The notes beneath the pieces are model-generated. The model was not told the DNA's origin. It saw only the letters and a program-made list of their open reading frames with translations, and searched no databases. A DNA stretch of 64,000 nt from Murimonas intestini. GTDB lineage: Bacteria > Bacillota > Clostridia > Lachnospirales > Lachnospiraceae. Position numbers and translations under genes: made by a program. Shown here one piece after another: positions 51,194 to 61,065 of the stretch. The first letter of the stretch is position 1. Each line of letters starts with the position of its first letter. The stretch spans positions 1-64,000 of the forward strand of contig NZ_JANKBI010000004.1 in the NCBI RefSeq assembly GCF_024622195.1. The letters are read 5' to 3'.

Positions 51194-52582
51194 TTAAAGC
51201 TCCTGTAATTTCTCTATAACCTTCTCAAAATGCATACCGTGGGATGCTTTTACAAGAATCGTGTCGCCCTCCTCCGTCAGCTTTGGCAGCGTCTGAAGCA
51301 GCGCCTCAAGTGTTGGGACCTGAAGCACCTCCCGGCAGCCTCCGCTGTTAAACGCAGCTTCAGCCATGTGACGGCACATATCTCCCACGCAGATCAGAAG
51401 ATCTATCCTGTTGTCAGAGGCATGCTCCCCCACTCCCGCATGGAGCAGAGCAGAATCCTCCCCCAGTTCAAACATGTCTCCCAGTATGGCAACCCTTCGT
51501 CCCTGCGCCTCTGACAGCACATCAAGTGACGCCTTCATGGCTGCCGGACTTGCATTATAGCAGTCATCCACAATTGTCCGGCCCGCATGCTCTATGATAT
51601 GGAATCTGCCCTTCAGGGATTCCAGTTTCCCGATGCCGTTCCTGATCTCTTCCAGGCCAAGCCCCAGAAGGCGCCCCACAGCTGTTCCTGCCATGGCATT
51701 CAAAACCATATGGCGTCCCGGTATGGGAATGAGCACCGTAAAGCTCTCCTCACTCTTCTCTTCACATACATGGATGGTACACTGTATTCCGGACAGTCCT
51801 CTGCTTTCAATATTGTCAGCATATATCTCCCGTCCGCTCTCAATGCCGAAAAACACAGGGCGTATTCCCTTCACACTGCTGATCCCCGCCAGCTTATCAT
51901 CATCTCCATTCAGCACGATGCTGCCGTCCCCGGCGATGAAGTCGAATATCTCTGACTTGGCCTTCAGAATGCCGTCCCTGCTCTTTAAAAATTCCAGGTG
52001 GCACTGGCCAATATTCGTTATGACACAGATATCCGGCCGCGCTATCTTGCTGAGACGGTGCATCTCGCCAAAATCACTGATCCCCATTTCCAGGACTGCG
52101 ATCTCATGCTCTTCCCTGAGCCGGAAGATAGTCAGCGGAAGGCCAAGCTCATTATTAAAATTTCCTATTGTCTTCAGTACATTGTACTTCTCTGAGAGGA
52201 CAGACGCGATCATTTCCTTTGTACTTGTCTTGCCCACACTGCCTGTGATGCCTACCACCTTTACATCCAGCTGCTGCCTGTAAAACTCAGCTATATCCTT
52301 CACAGCCTGAAGGGATGATTCCACAAGGATATAACTGCCTCCCAGCTCATCACCTGTAAGCTCTCTCTCGGAGAGCACGCACAGCGCTCCCTCCCGGTAC
52401 ACCTGAGAGACAAAGTCATGCCCATCCACACGTTCGCCCTTTATTGCCACAAACAGACAGCCGTTTTCTGCTTTACGGCTGTCTGTCGTGATTGATGTGA
52501 CTATCTGCTTCTTTTTATTTTCATCCCCATAATAGCGTCCGCCGCACGCAGCAGCTATATTTTCCAGAGACATATTTTTCAT
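51194..52582 (-). CDS. murF: UDP-N-acetylmuramoyl-tripeptide--D-alanyl-D-alanine ligase
   Basis: 462 aa Mur ligase. P-loop GITGSVGKTSTKEMIASVL, central NELGLPLTIFRL and HEIAVLEMGIS, ADP-binding HIIEHAGRTIVDDCYNASPAAMKASLD, C-terminal ILGDMFELGE. It adds D-Ala-D-Ala to UDP-MurNAc-tripeptide in the cytoplasm. ATG 52582 has AGGTG 6 nt upstream; a GTG start nine bases earlier is less likely. It follows ddl, which makes its substrate. Confidence 0.95.
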   Translation of the reverse strand: MKNMSLENIAAACGGRYYGDENKKKQIVTSITTDSRKAENGCLFVAIKGERVDGHDFVSQVYREGALCVLSERELTGDELGGSYILVESSLQAVKDIAEFYRQQLDVKVVGITGSVGKTSTKEMIASVLSEKYNVLKTIGNFNNELGLPLTIFRLREEHEIAVLEMGISDFGEMHRLSKIARPDICVITNIGQCHLEFLKSRDGILKAKSEIFDFIAGDGSIVLNGDDDKLAGISSVKGIRPVFFGIESGREIYADNIESRGLSGIQCTIHVCEEKSEESFTVLIPIPGRHMVLNAMAGTAVGRLLGLGLEEIRNGIGKLESLKGRFHIIEHAGRTIVDDCYNASPAAMKASLDVLSEAQGRRVAILGDMFELGEDSALLHAGVGEHASDNRIDLLICVGDMCRHMAEAAFNSGGCREVLQVPTLEALLQTLPKLTEEGDTILVKASHGMHFEKVIEKLQEL

Positions 52583-52668
52583 ATTAATCACCTATCCTCA
52601 CTCTGTATTCCCGGCCCGGAGGGCAGCGGGTATTTTGTTATAGGTCAGCCGTCTGCTGTTACGGTACC

Positions 52669-53697
52669 TTACTTTTTAAGTGATACCTGAATCAGCTTTT
52701 CACAGAGATCAGCAAATGTCATTCCCAGAGCGGCTGCTTCCTGGGGCAGAAGGCTGGTGGGGGTCATTCCCGGCAGGGTATTGGCTTCCAGACAGTACAT
52801 GTCTCCATTATCATCCATCATAAAATCTACTCTCGCATAATTCTCCAGCTTCAGCACATTATAGGCAAGCACAGCATATTCCTGCATTCTGGCTGTCTGT
52901 TCGGCACTGATTTCGGCCGGACATGTCTCTATGGTGCTTCCGGCCTGATATTTATTTTTATAGTCGTAAAAGCCTTCTATAGGGGCAATCTCAATGACAG
53001 GATATGCTTCTCCATCCACTACTCCCACAGAGAACTCCCTGCCCTTAATGTACGATTCTACCACTATTTCACTCTCATAGGAAAAAGCCTCCGCCACAGC
53101 TGCCTGAAATGCCTCTTCTGTCTCCGCTATGAACACTCCCACACTTGACCCTCCGCAGCTGGGCTTCACCACACATGGCAGGCCCACGTTATACCCTGCT
53201 GTACTTTTGACCGTCTCACCCTGATGCAGGGTCACTCCGCCAGGAGTGGGAACCCCGCCTTCCCTGAACAGCTTCTTAGAGAGAGCCTTATCCATAGCCA
53301 GCGCACTTCCTAAATATCCTGAACCTGTATAGACAATTCCCAGCAGGTCAAATGCCGCCTGGACTTTACCGTTCTCACCGTTTTCACCGTGCAGTGCCAG
53401 GAATACAACATCTGCTTCCCTGCATATCTCCAGTACCTTGGGGCCGAAGAATTCCTTCTGGGCTGCCTTCGCCGCCTCTATGTTTCCATCAAAGCCTCTC
53501 ATGTATGCAGCTGCCGCATCTGTATCATAATTCTCCGGAAATGCATTCGCCGGCTGTATCTCCACATTGCCAAAATATACGTCCATAAGTATGGCACGGT
53601 GTCCCTTTTCTCTGAGGGCTTTGCATACCTGAGTCCCCGATACAATGGATATCTCCCTCTCTGTGCTGATCCCTCCTGCCAAAACTACGATATTCAT
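52669..53697 (-). CDS. ddl: D-alanine--D-alanine ligase
   Basis: 342 aa ATP-grasp enzyme. VVLAGGISTEREISIVSG, ALHGENGENGKVQ, GSGYLGSALAMDKALSK, CVVKPSCGGSSVGV, YIKGREFSVGVV, ARVDFMMDDNGDMYCLEANTLPGMT. The residues that select a second D-Ala rather than lactate or serine cannot be judged securely here. First gene of ddl-murF-alaX. Confidence 0.95.
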   Translation of the reverse strand: MNIVVLAGGISTEREISIVSGTQVCKALREKGHRAILMDVYFGNVEIQPANAFPENYDTDAAAAYMRGFDGNIEAAKAAQKEFFGPKVLEICREADVVFLALHGENGENGKVQAAFDLLGIVYTGSGYLGSALAMDKALSKKLFREGGVPTPGGVTLHQGETVKSTAGYNVGLPCVVKPSCGGSSVGVFIAETEEAFQAAVAEAFSYESEIVVESYIKGREFSVGVVDGEAYPVIEIAPIEGFYDYKNKYQAGSTIETCPAEISAEQTARMQEYAVLAYNVLKLENYARVDFMMDDNGDMYCLEANTLPGMTPTSLLPQEAAALGMTFADLCEKLIQVSLKK

Positions 53698-53800
53698 AAT
53701 GCTCCTCCTCTAAAACTCAAGGGTTCTGCCGCCCCTTGTATTATTTACTTATTTATATTCACCGGACATGCTCTGCGACCATGATACGGCTTATTTTGTG

Positions 53801-55411
53801 TTACTCCTGATAGTCCTGGGCGTCACCCTGATCAGCTTCGCCATTTCCCGGATCCTCTCCGTTCCCGCCGTCAGTACCCTCCGGCGCCTCATCCGAACCT
53901 GTGCCTTCACCGCCTGATGTCTGAGTCCCGTCTTCACCGCCTGATGTCTGGGATGAGTCTCCCGTGCCGGCATCCGTCTGCTCCGTGGGCTGTCCTCCTG
54001 TATAGATCGTGTTATCACCCTGCCTGAAAGAGCTGCTGTAACACACGATAGGAGTCCCAACATCTATATTTGCAAATATGATGGCTGCCTTATCTGTCGG
54101 CGTGTTGATACATCCGTGTGATCCGTTTGTCTGGTAGATATCACCGCCGTAGGCATTTCTCCATGTATTGGCATCATGGATGCCCACGCCGTCAAAGAAC
54201 GGCATCCAGTAATCCACAGGCGTCCTGTAGCCTTCCCCCACAAGGGTGGCATCCTCTTCCTTGCCCACGAGACAGAACAGCCCCTCCGGCGATGCCATAT
54301 CGGCGCTCACATTGCCGGTAACTATTGGTGTATCCACCATCAGCTGTCCGTCTTTATAGTACCACATTCTCTGATTTGTATAGTCTATCTCCACATATGT
54401 ATCGCCTATATCATTTTCACCCCGGGTCATGGCAGTCTCAGAATAGACCGGTGTACGCGTGACAGACTCTCCCTGTTCCAGGACATCCATCAGCGCATAG
54501 AGCTCTTCCTCCTGGTTGATCATCCATCCATAAGTCCTGGAAAGCACCGTGATGTATTCGCCAAGAGATGTGGTGAACGGCTCCTCAGTGCCTATTGTAT
54601 CGTACTTGCCGGCCAGCGATGCCACGAACTCAGACGCTTTGTCCCAGTCGAAGGATACGCTGCCGTCCTCTTTTACATCCATCCACTCCCGGATGGTCAC
54701 ACTGTCAAGAACCTCCTGCTGGTTTCCCATATCATATGTCACTGACATCCGGGCATACTTCTGCAATGTGGCCAGCTTTGCATTAAGGCTTGTATCATTT
54801 GAATATACAGCGGGCTTTTTGTAGCAGTCCCCTGAGGCAAGGTCCACGCTCCTGTCCCCCCTGTCAACAGCTTCTGTGAGAAGGGTGTATGTCTTGTCCT
54901 GATCCAGCTCATTTCCCGTCACTTCGGGCACCAGGCTGTAACCTGAGGCTGTTTCACTGATGTAGGCGTCCTGAGGTTTTGTGACCTTACCCGGGTCAAA
55001 ACAATCAAGTGCAAGCATGGCCTGCTTTAACATGTCCTTATTATATGTAGTCCTGGCTGTCATCGTATAATTCTCTGACTTAAAATACGACACGATCCAG
55101 AGAAAAGGACTCTGATCATCCTTGAGCTTCTGTACCTCACCGTCTGAGACATATTCAAACCCAATCTGGTTTCCTGATATTGTCTCAGTCACCCCATTCA
55201 GCTCTGCCAGCGTAATAGAATAGTCCTGTACCTTCTCAGCGATCAGTTTCTCCGCCTCCTCCACGGTTTTCCTGGAACAGTCGATCCCATTGATCACGGA
55301 GCCGGGCATAAAATGGGTGCCGAAATATATGCCTACCCCGATATACAGCGCCGCCATAGCGGCCAGCAGGGTGATCAGGCTTATTAAAGTTATCTTTGTG
55401 GATTTCCTCAT
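53801..55411 (-). CDS. L,D-transpeptidase (YkuD) with peptidoglycan-binding domains and acidic tail
   Basis: 536 aa. N-terminal membrane anchor (about 9-30), two PG_binding_4-like domains (about 40-330), YkuD catalytic domain (about 337-460) with IHDANTW and SHGCINTP (Cys434), and a Gly/Thr/Asp/Glu-rich tail (470-536). The tail contains a 9-residue repeat seen as a 27-bp-spaced repeat of CTTCACCGCCTGATGTCTG on the plus strand (53905 and 53932). It forms 3-3 peptide cross-links, prominent in Clostridia and tolerant to most beta-lactams. Single gene with a promoter-like TTGACA region about 80 bp upstream. Confidence 0.93.
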   Translation of the reverse strand: MRKSTKITLISLITLLAAMAALYIGVGIYFGTHFMPGSVINGIDCSRKTVEEAEKLIAEKVQDYSITLAELNGVTETISGNQIGFEYVSDGEVQKLKDDQSPFLWIVSYFKSENYTMTARTTYNKDMLKQAMLALDCFDPGKVTKPQDAYISETASGYSLVPEVTGNELDQDKTYTLLTEAVDRGDRSVDLASGDCYKKPAVYSNDTSLNAKLATLQKYARMSVTYDMGNQQEVLDSVTIREWMDVKEDGSVSFDWDKASEFVASLAGKYDTIGTEEPFTTSLGEYITVLSRTYGWMINQEEELYALMDVLEQGESVTRTPVYSETAMTRGENDIGDTYVEIDYTNQRMWYYKDGQLMVDTPIVTGNVSADMASPEGLFCLVGKEEDATLVGEGYRTPVDYWMPFFDGVGIHDANTWRNAYGGDIYQTNGSHGCINTPTDKAAIIFANIDVGTPIVCYSSSFRQGDNTIYTGGQPTEQTDAGTGDSSQTSGGEDGTQTSGGEGTGSDEAPEGTDGGNGEDPGNGEADQGDAQDYQE

Positions 55412-55565
55412 ATCATTTATTTATCCTTTGCTTATTCCTTCGTCAACATGTTACTCTTCAATATACATGTTATATTTTAACACGTCTTGTCAAAATGTAA
55501 ATAAGCTCCGGAAAAATTGTAAATTCTTTTGAAATATTTAAGGTTACTATTTAAGCATTTGGATA

Positions 55566-56891
55566 TTAGATCCTGTGAGTCTGCCATTTATTTCCTGAGA
55601 ATCTGATGAGGAACATAGTCATCCTGAATATCCAGTCCATGATCATGGCGATCCATACGCCAACTGCTCCATATCCCATCTTCAGTCCTATGATATAGCT
55701 GAACAGTATCCTGAAAACAAGCATGGAAAAGATGGACACACCCATGGTATAATTCACATCATTTGCTGCACGCAGGGCATTTGGCAGCACAAAGGAAGCC
55801 GGCCACATAAGCATGGCACAGCCATTATGTATAAAGATCAGGACCGTAGCCAGCTTTAGCGTCTCCGGTGACAGATTGTATATCTTCAGGATCCACGGAA
55901 GCGCCGTGAGCACAACGGCTCCCAGGCCAAAAGTAACTGCGTAGGTGATACCCAGCAGCTTCTTTCCATATTCCCTGGCCTGTTTAAAATCACCTGCGCC
56001 GACACACTGCCCGACTACAGTGATCATAGCGTAGCTGATCGCCTGTCCTGGCAGCACTCCTAAGGAGTCAATATTATTTGCCACAGCATTTGCAGCTATC
56101 TGCACTGTGCCAAAGCATGATATGATACTGACTACCAGAACACGTCCCAGCTGGAAAAAGCTGTTTTCTAGACCATTTGGGATTCCTATATACAGTATTT
56201 TCTTTATCAGGTAAAAGTCAGGTTTCCATTCGCTGATGCCTCTTGCCAGATGGACCTCATGCTTCTGCTGTCTCAGCAGAATAAAGACAACAGCTGCAGC
56301 CATCATTCTGGATATCAGTGATGCTGTGGCAGCGCCTGCCACCCCCATCCTGAATCCGAAGATAAAGACAGCGTTTCCGCCTATATTTACAATATTCATC
56401 ATGAGTGAGATCAGCATGGGGACCTTGGAATTCCCCATGGACCTGAAAACTGCCGCCCCGGAATTGTAGACAGCCAAGAACGGGTATGAGCATGCTGACA
56501 GCACAAGATAGACAAGTGCATTCCCCATGACATCATCATCTATACTGCCAAAAAACAGCCTGAGCAGCCCATGCCTGAACAGCAGGACCACAGCCATGAC
56601 CGTCATCGAAATTACCGCCGTGGAGAAGAACAGCTGGTTCACTGAACGGCAGGCCAGCTCCCTCTTCTGCTTCCCTATAAACTGGGCTGTTATCACAGCG
56701 CCCCCTGTAGCCAACGCTGCAAAGATATTGATGATAAGTACATTGATCATATCCACCAGAGAGACGCCTGAGACAGCCGCCTCCCCCACTCTTGATACCA
56801 TGATCACATCTGCCATCCCCACTGTCACTGCCAGGATCTGCTCAATGATAAGAGGTACTATCAGCCTCTTTAGTTCCTTATTTGTAAACAT
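55566..56891 (-). CDS. MATE-family efflux transporter
   Basis: 441 aa, twelve hydrophobic segments in two MatE halves. Motifs: MADVIMVSRVGEAAVSGVSL, GGAVITAQFIGKQ, AANAVANNIDSLGVLPGQAISYAMITVVGQCVGAGD. It exports cationic drugs or metabolites in exchange for Na+ or H+. ATG 56891 with AAGGGG upstream is preferred to the ATG 15 bp earlier. Confidence 0.92.
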   Translation of the reverse strand: MFTNKELKRLIVPLIIEQILAVTVGMADVIMVSRVGEAAVSGVSLVDMINVLIINIFAALATGGAVITAQFIGKQKRELACRSVNQLFFSTAVISMTVMAVVLLFRHGLLRLFFGSIDDDVMGNALVYLVLSACSYPFLAVYNSGAAVFRSMGNSKVPMLISLMMNIVNIGGNAVFIFGFRMGVAGAATASLISRMMAAAVVFILLRQQKHEVHLARGISEWKPDFYLIKKILYIGIPNGLENSFFQLGRVLVVSIISCFGTVQIAANAVANNIDSLGVLPGQAISYAMITVVGQCVGAGDFKQAREYGKKLLGITYAVTFGLGAVVLTALPWILKIYNLSPETLKLATVLIFIHNGCAMLMWPASFVLPNALRAANDVNYTMGVSIFSMLVFRILFSYIIGLKMGYGAVGVWIAMIMDWIFRMTMFLIRFSGNKWQTHRI

Positions 56892-56942
56892 ATTATCCCC
56901 CTTCATGCCCCATATTACTGCTTTCCGGCATACCCAGACATA

Positions 56943-56970
56943 AAAGGCTGTGCCCTAAAGCACAGCCTTC
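56943..56970 (-). terminator. Terminator downstream of the aminotransferase
   Basis: Minus strand AAGGCTGTGC-TTTAGG-GCACAGCCTT followed by TT: a perfect 10-bp stem. It lies behind the dispersed hairpin repeat that follows the aminotransferase stop codon. Confidence 0.7.
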
Positions 56971-56982
56971 ACCTTATCTGCA

Positions 56983-57016
56983 TCTGTGCAGTAAATGCAC
57001 AGACCTGCTTTTCGTT
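56983..57016 (-). repeat. Copy of the GTAAC / GTGCATTTACTGCAC hairpin repeat
   Basis: On the minus strand AGTAACGAAAAGCAGG and then TCTGTGCATTTACTGCACAGA, an 8-bp perfect stem. It matches the copies at 961-992 and 34491-34528 and begins 2 bp after the aminotransferase stop. Confidence 0.6.
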
Positions 57017-57017
57017 A

Positions 57018-58304
57018 CTATTTTTCCATTAATATTTTATCAATACTTACAAGCTTTACACTGAGGATAAATATCTCCATAGCTGTCTTCACTTCATCCA
57101 GCGTGGGGAATGTAGGCGCAATACGGATATTGCTGTCTTCAGGGTCCTTTCCGTATGGGAAAGTAGCTCCCGCCTCTGTCATAACAAGGCCTGCTTCTTT
57201 TGCCTTTGCAACGATAGCTTTAGCGCATCCGGGCAGAGCATCAAAGGAAATAAAATATCCTCCTCTTGGCTGTATCCAGGAACCGATCTCCAGCCCTTCC
57301 AGATTCTTCTCCATGCTTGAAAGAACCGCTTCGAATTTGGGGCGGATGATATCAGCATGCTTTCTCATGTGCTCTACCATCCCATGGATATCCTTGAAGA
57401 AGCGCACATGCCTCAGCTGGTTTAACTTGTCATGTCCGATCGTCTGGATGGTCATATGCTTCCTGATATACTTTAAGTTTGCCTCAGACGCCGCGATGGC
57501 CGCAACACCTGAGCCCGGGAAGCTTACTTTGGATGTGGAGCAGAATTTATATACCATATCCGGATGGCCTTCCTTTTTGCACTCCATAAGGATCTCGATC
57601 AGATGGTCCTGCTTATCATCATAAAGATGATGGATCCCATATGCATTATCCCAATAAATCCTGAAATCCTCTGCCGCCGGGTTCAGGCGGGCAAATCTTC
57701 TGACAGTCTCATCTGAATACGTAAGCCCCTGAGGATTGGAATATTTAGGCACACACCAGATTCCTTTTACAGTAGGATCCTCATTGACATATTTCTCTAC
57801 CATATCCATATCCGGACCGTCTGCCGTCATAGGGATATTTACCATCTCAATGCCAAAATATTCTGTGATCTTAAAATGCCTGTCATAGCCCGGTACCGGA
57901 CAGAGGAATTTTACCTTATCCAATTTGCACCATGGAGTGCTGCCCATAACACCATGAGTCATAGAACGTGATACCGTATCGAACATTACATTCAAGCTAG
58001 AATTGCCATAGATAATAATATTATCAGGAGCCACCTCTGTCATATCCGCCAAAAGCTGTTTTGCTTCTCTGATACCGTCTAATACACCGTAATTCCTGCA
58101 GTCCACACCTTCTATACACTTCAGGTCAGATGTACTGTTCAGGACATCCATCATTCCCATAGCCAGATCAAGCTGTGCTGCTGATGGCTTTCCGCGGGTC
58201 ATATCCAGTTTCATTCCTTTTTCTTTAACTTCCTGAAACTTTGCTTCTAAACTTGCTTTTTCTTCTAATAGCTCCTCTTTGCTCAAATCCCTGTACGCTG
58301 GCAT
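57018..58304 (-). CDS. Aspartate aminotransferase, type Ic (PLP fold I)
   Basis: 428 aa. It matches the Asp_aminotransf (type Ic) group rather than AspC: LDMTRGKPSAAQLDLA, NYGVLDGIREAKQLLADM, IIYGNSSLNVMFDTVSRS, CVPKYSNPQGLTYSDETV, IYWDNAYGIHHL and the PLP lysine in FCSTSKVSFPGSGVA. It exchanges amino groups between aspartate and 2-oxoglutarate. The fold is shared with MocR-type regulators, but no DNA-binding domain is present. ATG 58304 follows GAGGAA. Confidence 0.9.
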   Translation of the reverse strand: MPAYRDLSKEELLEEKASLEAKFQEVKEKGMKLDMTRGKPSAAQLDLAMGMMDVLNSTSDLKCIEGVDCRNYGVLDGIREAKQLLADMTEVAPDNIIIYGNSSLNVMFDTVSRSMTHGVMGSTPWCKLDKVKFLCPVPGYDRHFKITEYFGIEMVNIPMTADGPDMDMVEKYVNEDPTVKGIWCVPKYSNPQGLTYSDETVRRFARLNPAAEDFRIYWDNAYGIHHLYDDKQDHLIEILMECKKEGHPDMVYKFCSTSKVSFPGSGVAAIAASEANLKYIRKHMTIQTIGHDKLNQLRHVRFFKDIHGMVEHMRKHADIIRPKFEAVLSSMEKNLEGLEIGSWIQPRGGYFISFDALPGCAKAIVAKAKEAGLVMTEAGATFPYGKDPEDSNIRIAPTFPTLDEVKTAMEIFILSVKLVSIDKILMEK

Positions 58305-58432
58305 AATGTTCCTCCTCATTTCACTGTTGTCTTCATATCAAATACATTTGTGCGTCTGACAAACATATTTGTTTGCTAACTGCTATTTTATTACTATGAG
58401 GCCCATTCGTCAAGTATTTTTCTGCCAGATTC

Positions 58433-59641
58433 CTATACTTTTTCTGAAAATGCCTTTTTCTCCTTATACATCCTCCTGTCCGCCTCCTCTATAAGCCCGT
58501 CCAGATCATTCCTTCCCCTGCCCTCAACTATGCCCGCACTGATGGACATGGGAAACGGATAAGCTTCAGAATCTCCCTCTGCCGACAGGGCGTCTGCAGC
58601 CCGGCGCATACGCTCTTCTGCCGTCTTCAGACCGGTATCATAGTAAATGACAATAAACTCATCTCCCCCGTACCGGAAGATTTCATCACAGTCTTTTCTG
58701 CACTGCGAGCGCAGATGCCTCACTGCCGCCAACAGATAATCATCTCCCCTGCTGTGTCCCAGATTATCGTTGACTGGCTTTAGTCCGTTCAGGTCCACAA
58801 AGCACAGGCAGAAATCCCGTTTCTCCCTGATGGCATTCAGTATCGCCTTTCTTGCTCCCAGCCTGTTCCCGCAGCCTGTCAGCGGATCCTGATAGATCAC
58901 TGACCGAAGCTCCTGCTCTTCCTTCTTTTCATTCTCCAGCGCCTGCCTTGTCTCCAGATTTTCTCTGCGGTACTTATCCAGCATACACATTCTGTATGTA
59001 AATACAGCGGCAAGTCCGAAGCCGATGAGCACTGCAGCACTTGATTTTATTGTCCAGAGCTTGAGAACAAGTGAATTGCCCGGGGCATAATACACCAGAA
59101 GGTTCAGACAGAGATATGCGTACATAACAACCATGAGACCTGCCAGAAAATGAAGATTCTTCTGATCCTTCAGGATGACCTTCACCCTGCTCCTGTCACT
59201 TCTCCTGTGCGCAGCCTGAAATACAAGACCAGCTGCGGCAAATCCCAGGATGATGGGATACCTTTTATAATTGCCCGGACTTGCAGTATTATTATCGAAA
59301 GCGGCCAGAGGCACATTCATAAGAATGGCAAGTACATCACGGAATAATATATTTAATGCAAGCCCTATCAGCGTTCCCCCAAGAGCTGCCGCCGCATCGG
59401 GAAGCCACCTCCCCCGGTAGATAAAGACAGTTTCCGCCAGCAGGAAAAAGAAAAAAATACTCCAGTTTACAATAAGATGGAACTGAAGTATGGTGCATAC
59501 ATAAAACAGGGCATAGTTAATAAAAAAAGATAGCACTATATCTCTTGTCCTTGTTCCCGGCTTTTCAAGAATATCTTCAGCGTATTTAAAAAAATACCAA
59601 TTGTAGTAAAAATAAGCAATAGAAACTATGATCACAACCAT
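58433..59641 (-). CDS. Membrane-bound diguanylate cyclase (GGDEF)
   Basis: 402 aa. Six or more hydrophobic segments in the first ~225 residues, a short coiled coil (about 225-245, KYRRENLETRQALENEKKEEQEL), then a GGDEF domain (about 250-400) with DPLTGCGNRLGARKA and intact RYGGDEF. The residue four before the inhibitory aspartate is Lys, so the RxxD site is not conserved. The N-terminal sensor is unlike named families. 18 bp downstream of the next cyclase gene, so the pair is an operon. Confidence 0.9.
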   Translation of the reverse strand: MVVIIVSIAYFYYNWYFFKYAEDILEKPGTRTRDIVLSFFINYALFYVCTILQFHLIVNWSIFFFFLLAETVFIYRGRWLPDAAAALGGTLIGLALNILFRDVLAILMNVPLAAFDNNTASPGNYKRYPIILGFAAAGLVFQAAHRRSDRSRVKVILKDQKNLHFLAGLMVVMYAYLCLNLLVYYAPGNSLVLKLWTIKSSAAVLIGFGLAAVFTYRMCMLDKYRRENLETRQALENEKKEEQELRSVIYQDPLTGCGNRLGARKAILNAIREKRDFCLCFVDLNGLKPVNDNLGHSRGDDYLLAAVRHLRSQCRKDCDEIFRYGGDEFIVIYYDTGLKTAEERMRRAADALSAEGDSEAYPFPMSISAGIVEGRGRNDLDGLIEEADRRMYKEKKAFSEKV

Positions 59642-59659
59642 GGCGTCATCTCCTTTTTA

Positions 59660-60832
59660 TTACCGGCGTCCTGCTTTCTTGTCCTCGTACATGAGACTGT
59701 CAGCTTCAGACAGATATTCCTTTATCTTCTTTTCTGTATGCGCCGGAACATAAACGATGCCATAGCTGAAAGGGCCTTTAGACTGATCCTGCCCGGCCAC
59801 TGTATCCCTTATCTCCTTCAGCCGCCTGGCAGCCGTTTCTGCCGGGCAGTCCGGCATGGCTACCAGGAACTCATCCCCGCCGATCCGTCCAAAGATATCG
59901 CTTCCTCGAAGATGACTTCCGAATTCAGCTGCAAATGTCTTCAGATATTCATCACCAGCGCGGTGCCCCTTTGTATCATTTATATGCTTCAAAGAATTGA
60001 TATCGATATATACAATAGAAAACGCTTCTCCGGCCTCCATCATAGTAGTCAGGCAGTTCATCACATATGCCCTGCTGTAAACACCAGTCAGCTCGTCCGT
60101 GCAGGCCCTCTTCTCGATTCTGGCTACACGCTGCCGCTGGCGCTCCTCTTCCTGCTTCAGTCGAATGTATTCCTCCTCCAGATAGGCGTTTTTTATGATC
60201 CTGTAAACATGGAGAATATAAAATCCCACCATGACCAGCATCAGAAAACTGCTTCCGATCAGGAACAGCGATACCAGGGCGTCTGGCAGGCTGAACATGG
60301 AAGGCAGGCTGTCAACCATCAAAAATACTACCCAGAACCACATTGATCCCGCCAGAAGACTGAATTCTTCTCCATCATAGTCTAATATGGAAGCCGTGGA
60401 ACGGCGCATGAGCCTGGCAAACACAAAGTCAGTCAATGTGTTTACCGCCAGAGCGGCTGACACACTCATGCCTCTCAAGTCAAAATCTTTTAAAACTTCC
60501 GCAATTCCCCTGTCCTTCAGCAGCGCTATAATCCCCAGCACGATCATATGAATTGCCGTAAAAAGCAAAAATCTTATATTGATAATAAAAAAAGTCTTCT
60601 GTCTCTTGTCATGTGATGATATTAAAACACAGCCCGCTGTGAAGTATACTGTCATATAAAATAGAGGAAGCGGAAGCTTTGTCCAAAATCCCGCTGACAC
60701 AGCTGCCACTATCAGCGCAATGCCGGCTATCCTTCTGAAAATATTTTTAGGAAGCAGGATATGAAATGCTTCCAATGTTCCCCTTGCTGCTGCCACAAAT
60801 AAAACCAACACCAGAATCCCTATCAGAAGCAT
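59660..60832 (-). CDS. Membrane-bound diguanylate cyclase (GGDEF) with inhibitory site
   Basis: 390 aa. About six hydrophobic segments (to residue ~215), a charged helix with many Glu/Gln/Arg (YLEEEYIRLKQEEERQRQRV), then the GGDEF domain with TDELTGVYSRAYV and RIGGDEF. An RGSD motif stands five residues before GGDEF, the product-inhibition I-site. It is similar in layout to the downstream cyclase but differs in feedback control. Confidence 0.9.
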   Translation of the reverse strand: MLLIGILVLVLFVAAARGTLEAFHILLPKNIFRRIAGIALIVAAVSAGFWTKLPLPLFYMTVYFTAGCVLISSHDKRQKTFFIINIRFLLFTAIHMIVLGIIALLKDRGIAEVLKDFDLRGMSVSAALAVNTLTDFVFARLMRRSTASILDYDGEEFSLLAGSMWFWVVFLMVDSLPSMFSLPDALVSLFLIGSSFLMLVMVGFYILHVYRIIKNAYLEEEYIRLKQEEERQRQRVARIEKRACTDELTGVYSRAYVMNCLTTMMEAGEAFSIVYIDINSLKHINDTKGHRAGDEYLKTFAAEFGSHLRGSDIFGRIGGDEFLVAMPDCPAETAARRLKEIRDTVAGQDQSKGPFSYGIVYVPAHTEKKIKEYLSEADSLMYEDKKAGRR

Positions 60833-61065
60833 CAGGCCTGTACCTCCCTTCTCTGCATATACACATTTATCACTTACAAAAGATTATACAATGAGCTGAA
60901 GAATAATTCAAGATTCCGCCATTACATACAGCTTCATAAGTTTATCTTAAAATATATTTTATAAATTATTTACAAAACACTTATGACTTTGCTCCGGCTT
61001 AAGTATACAATGATTATTACAGAATACGCACGATTAATATATTATTATACAGAAGGAGACTCTAT

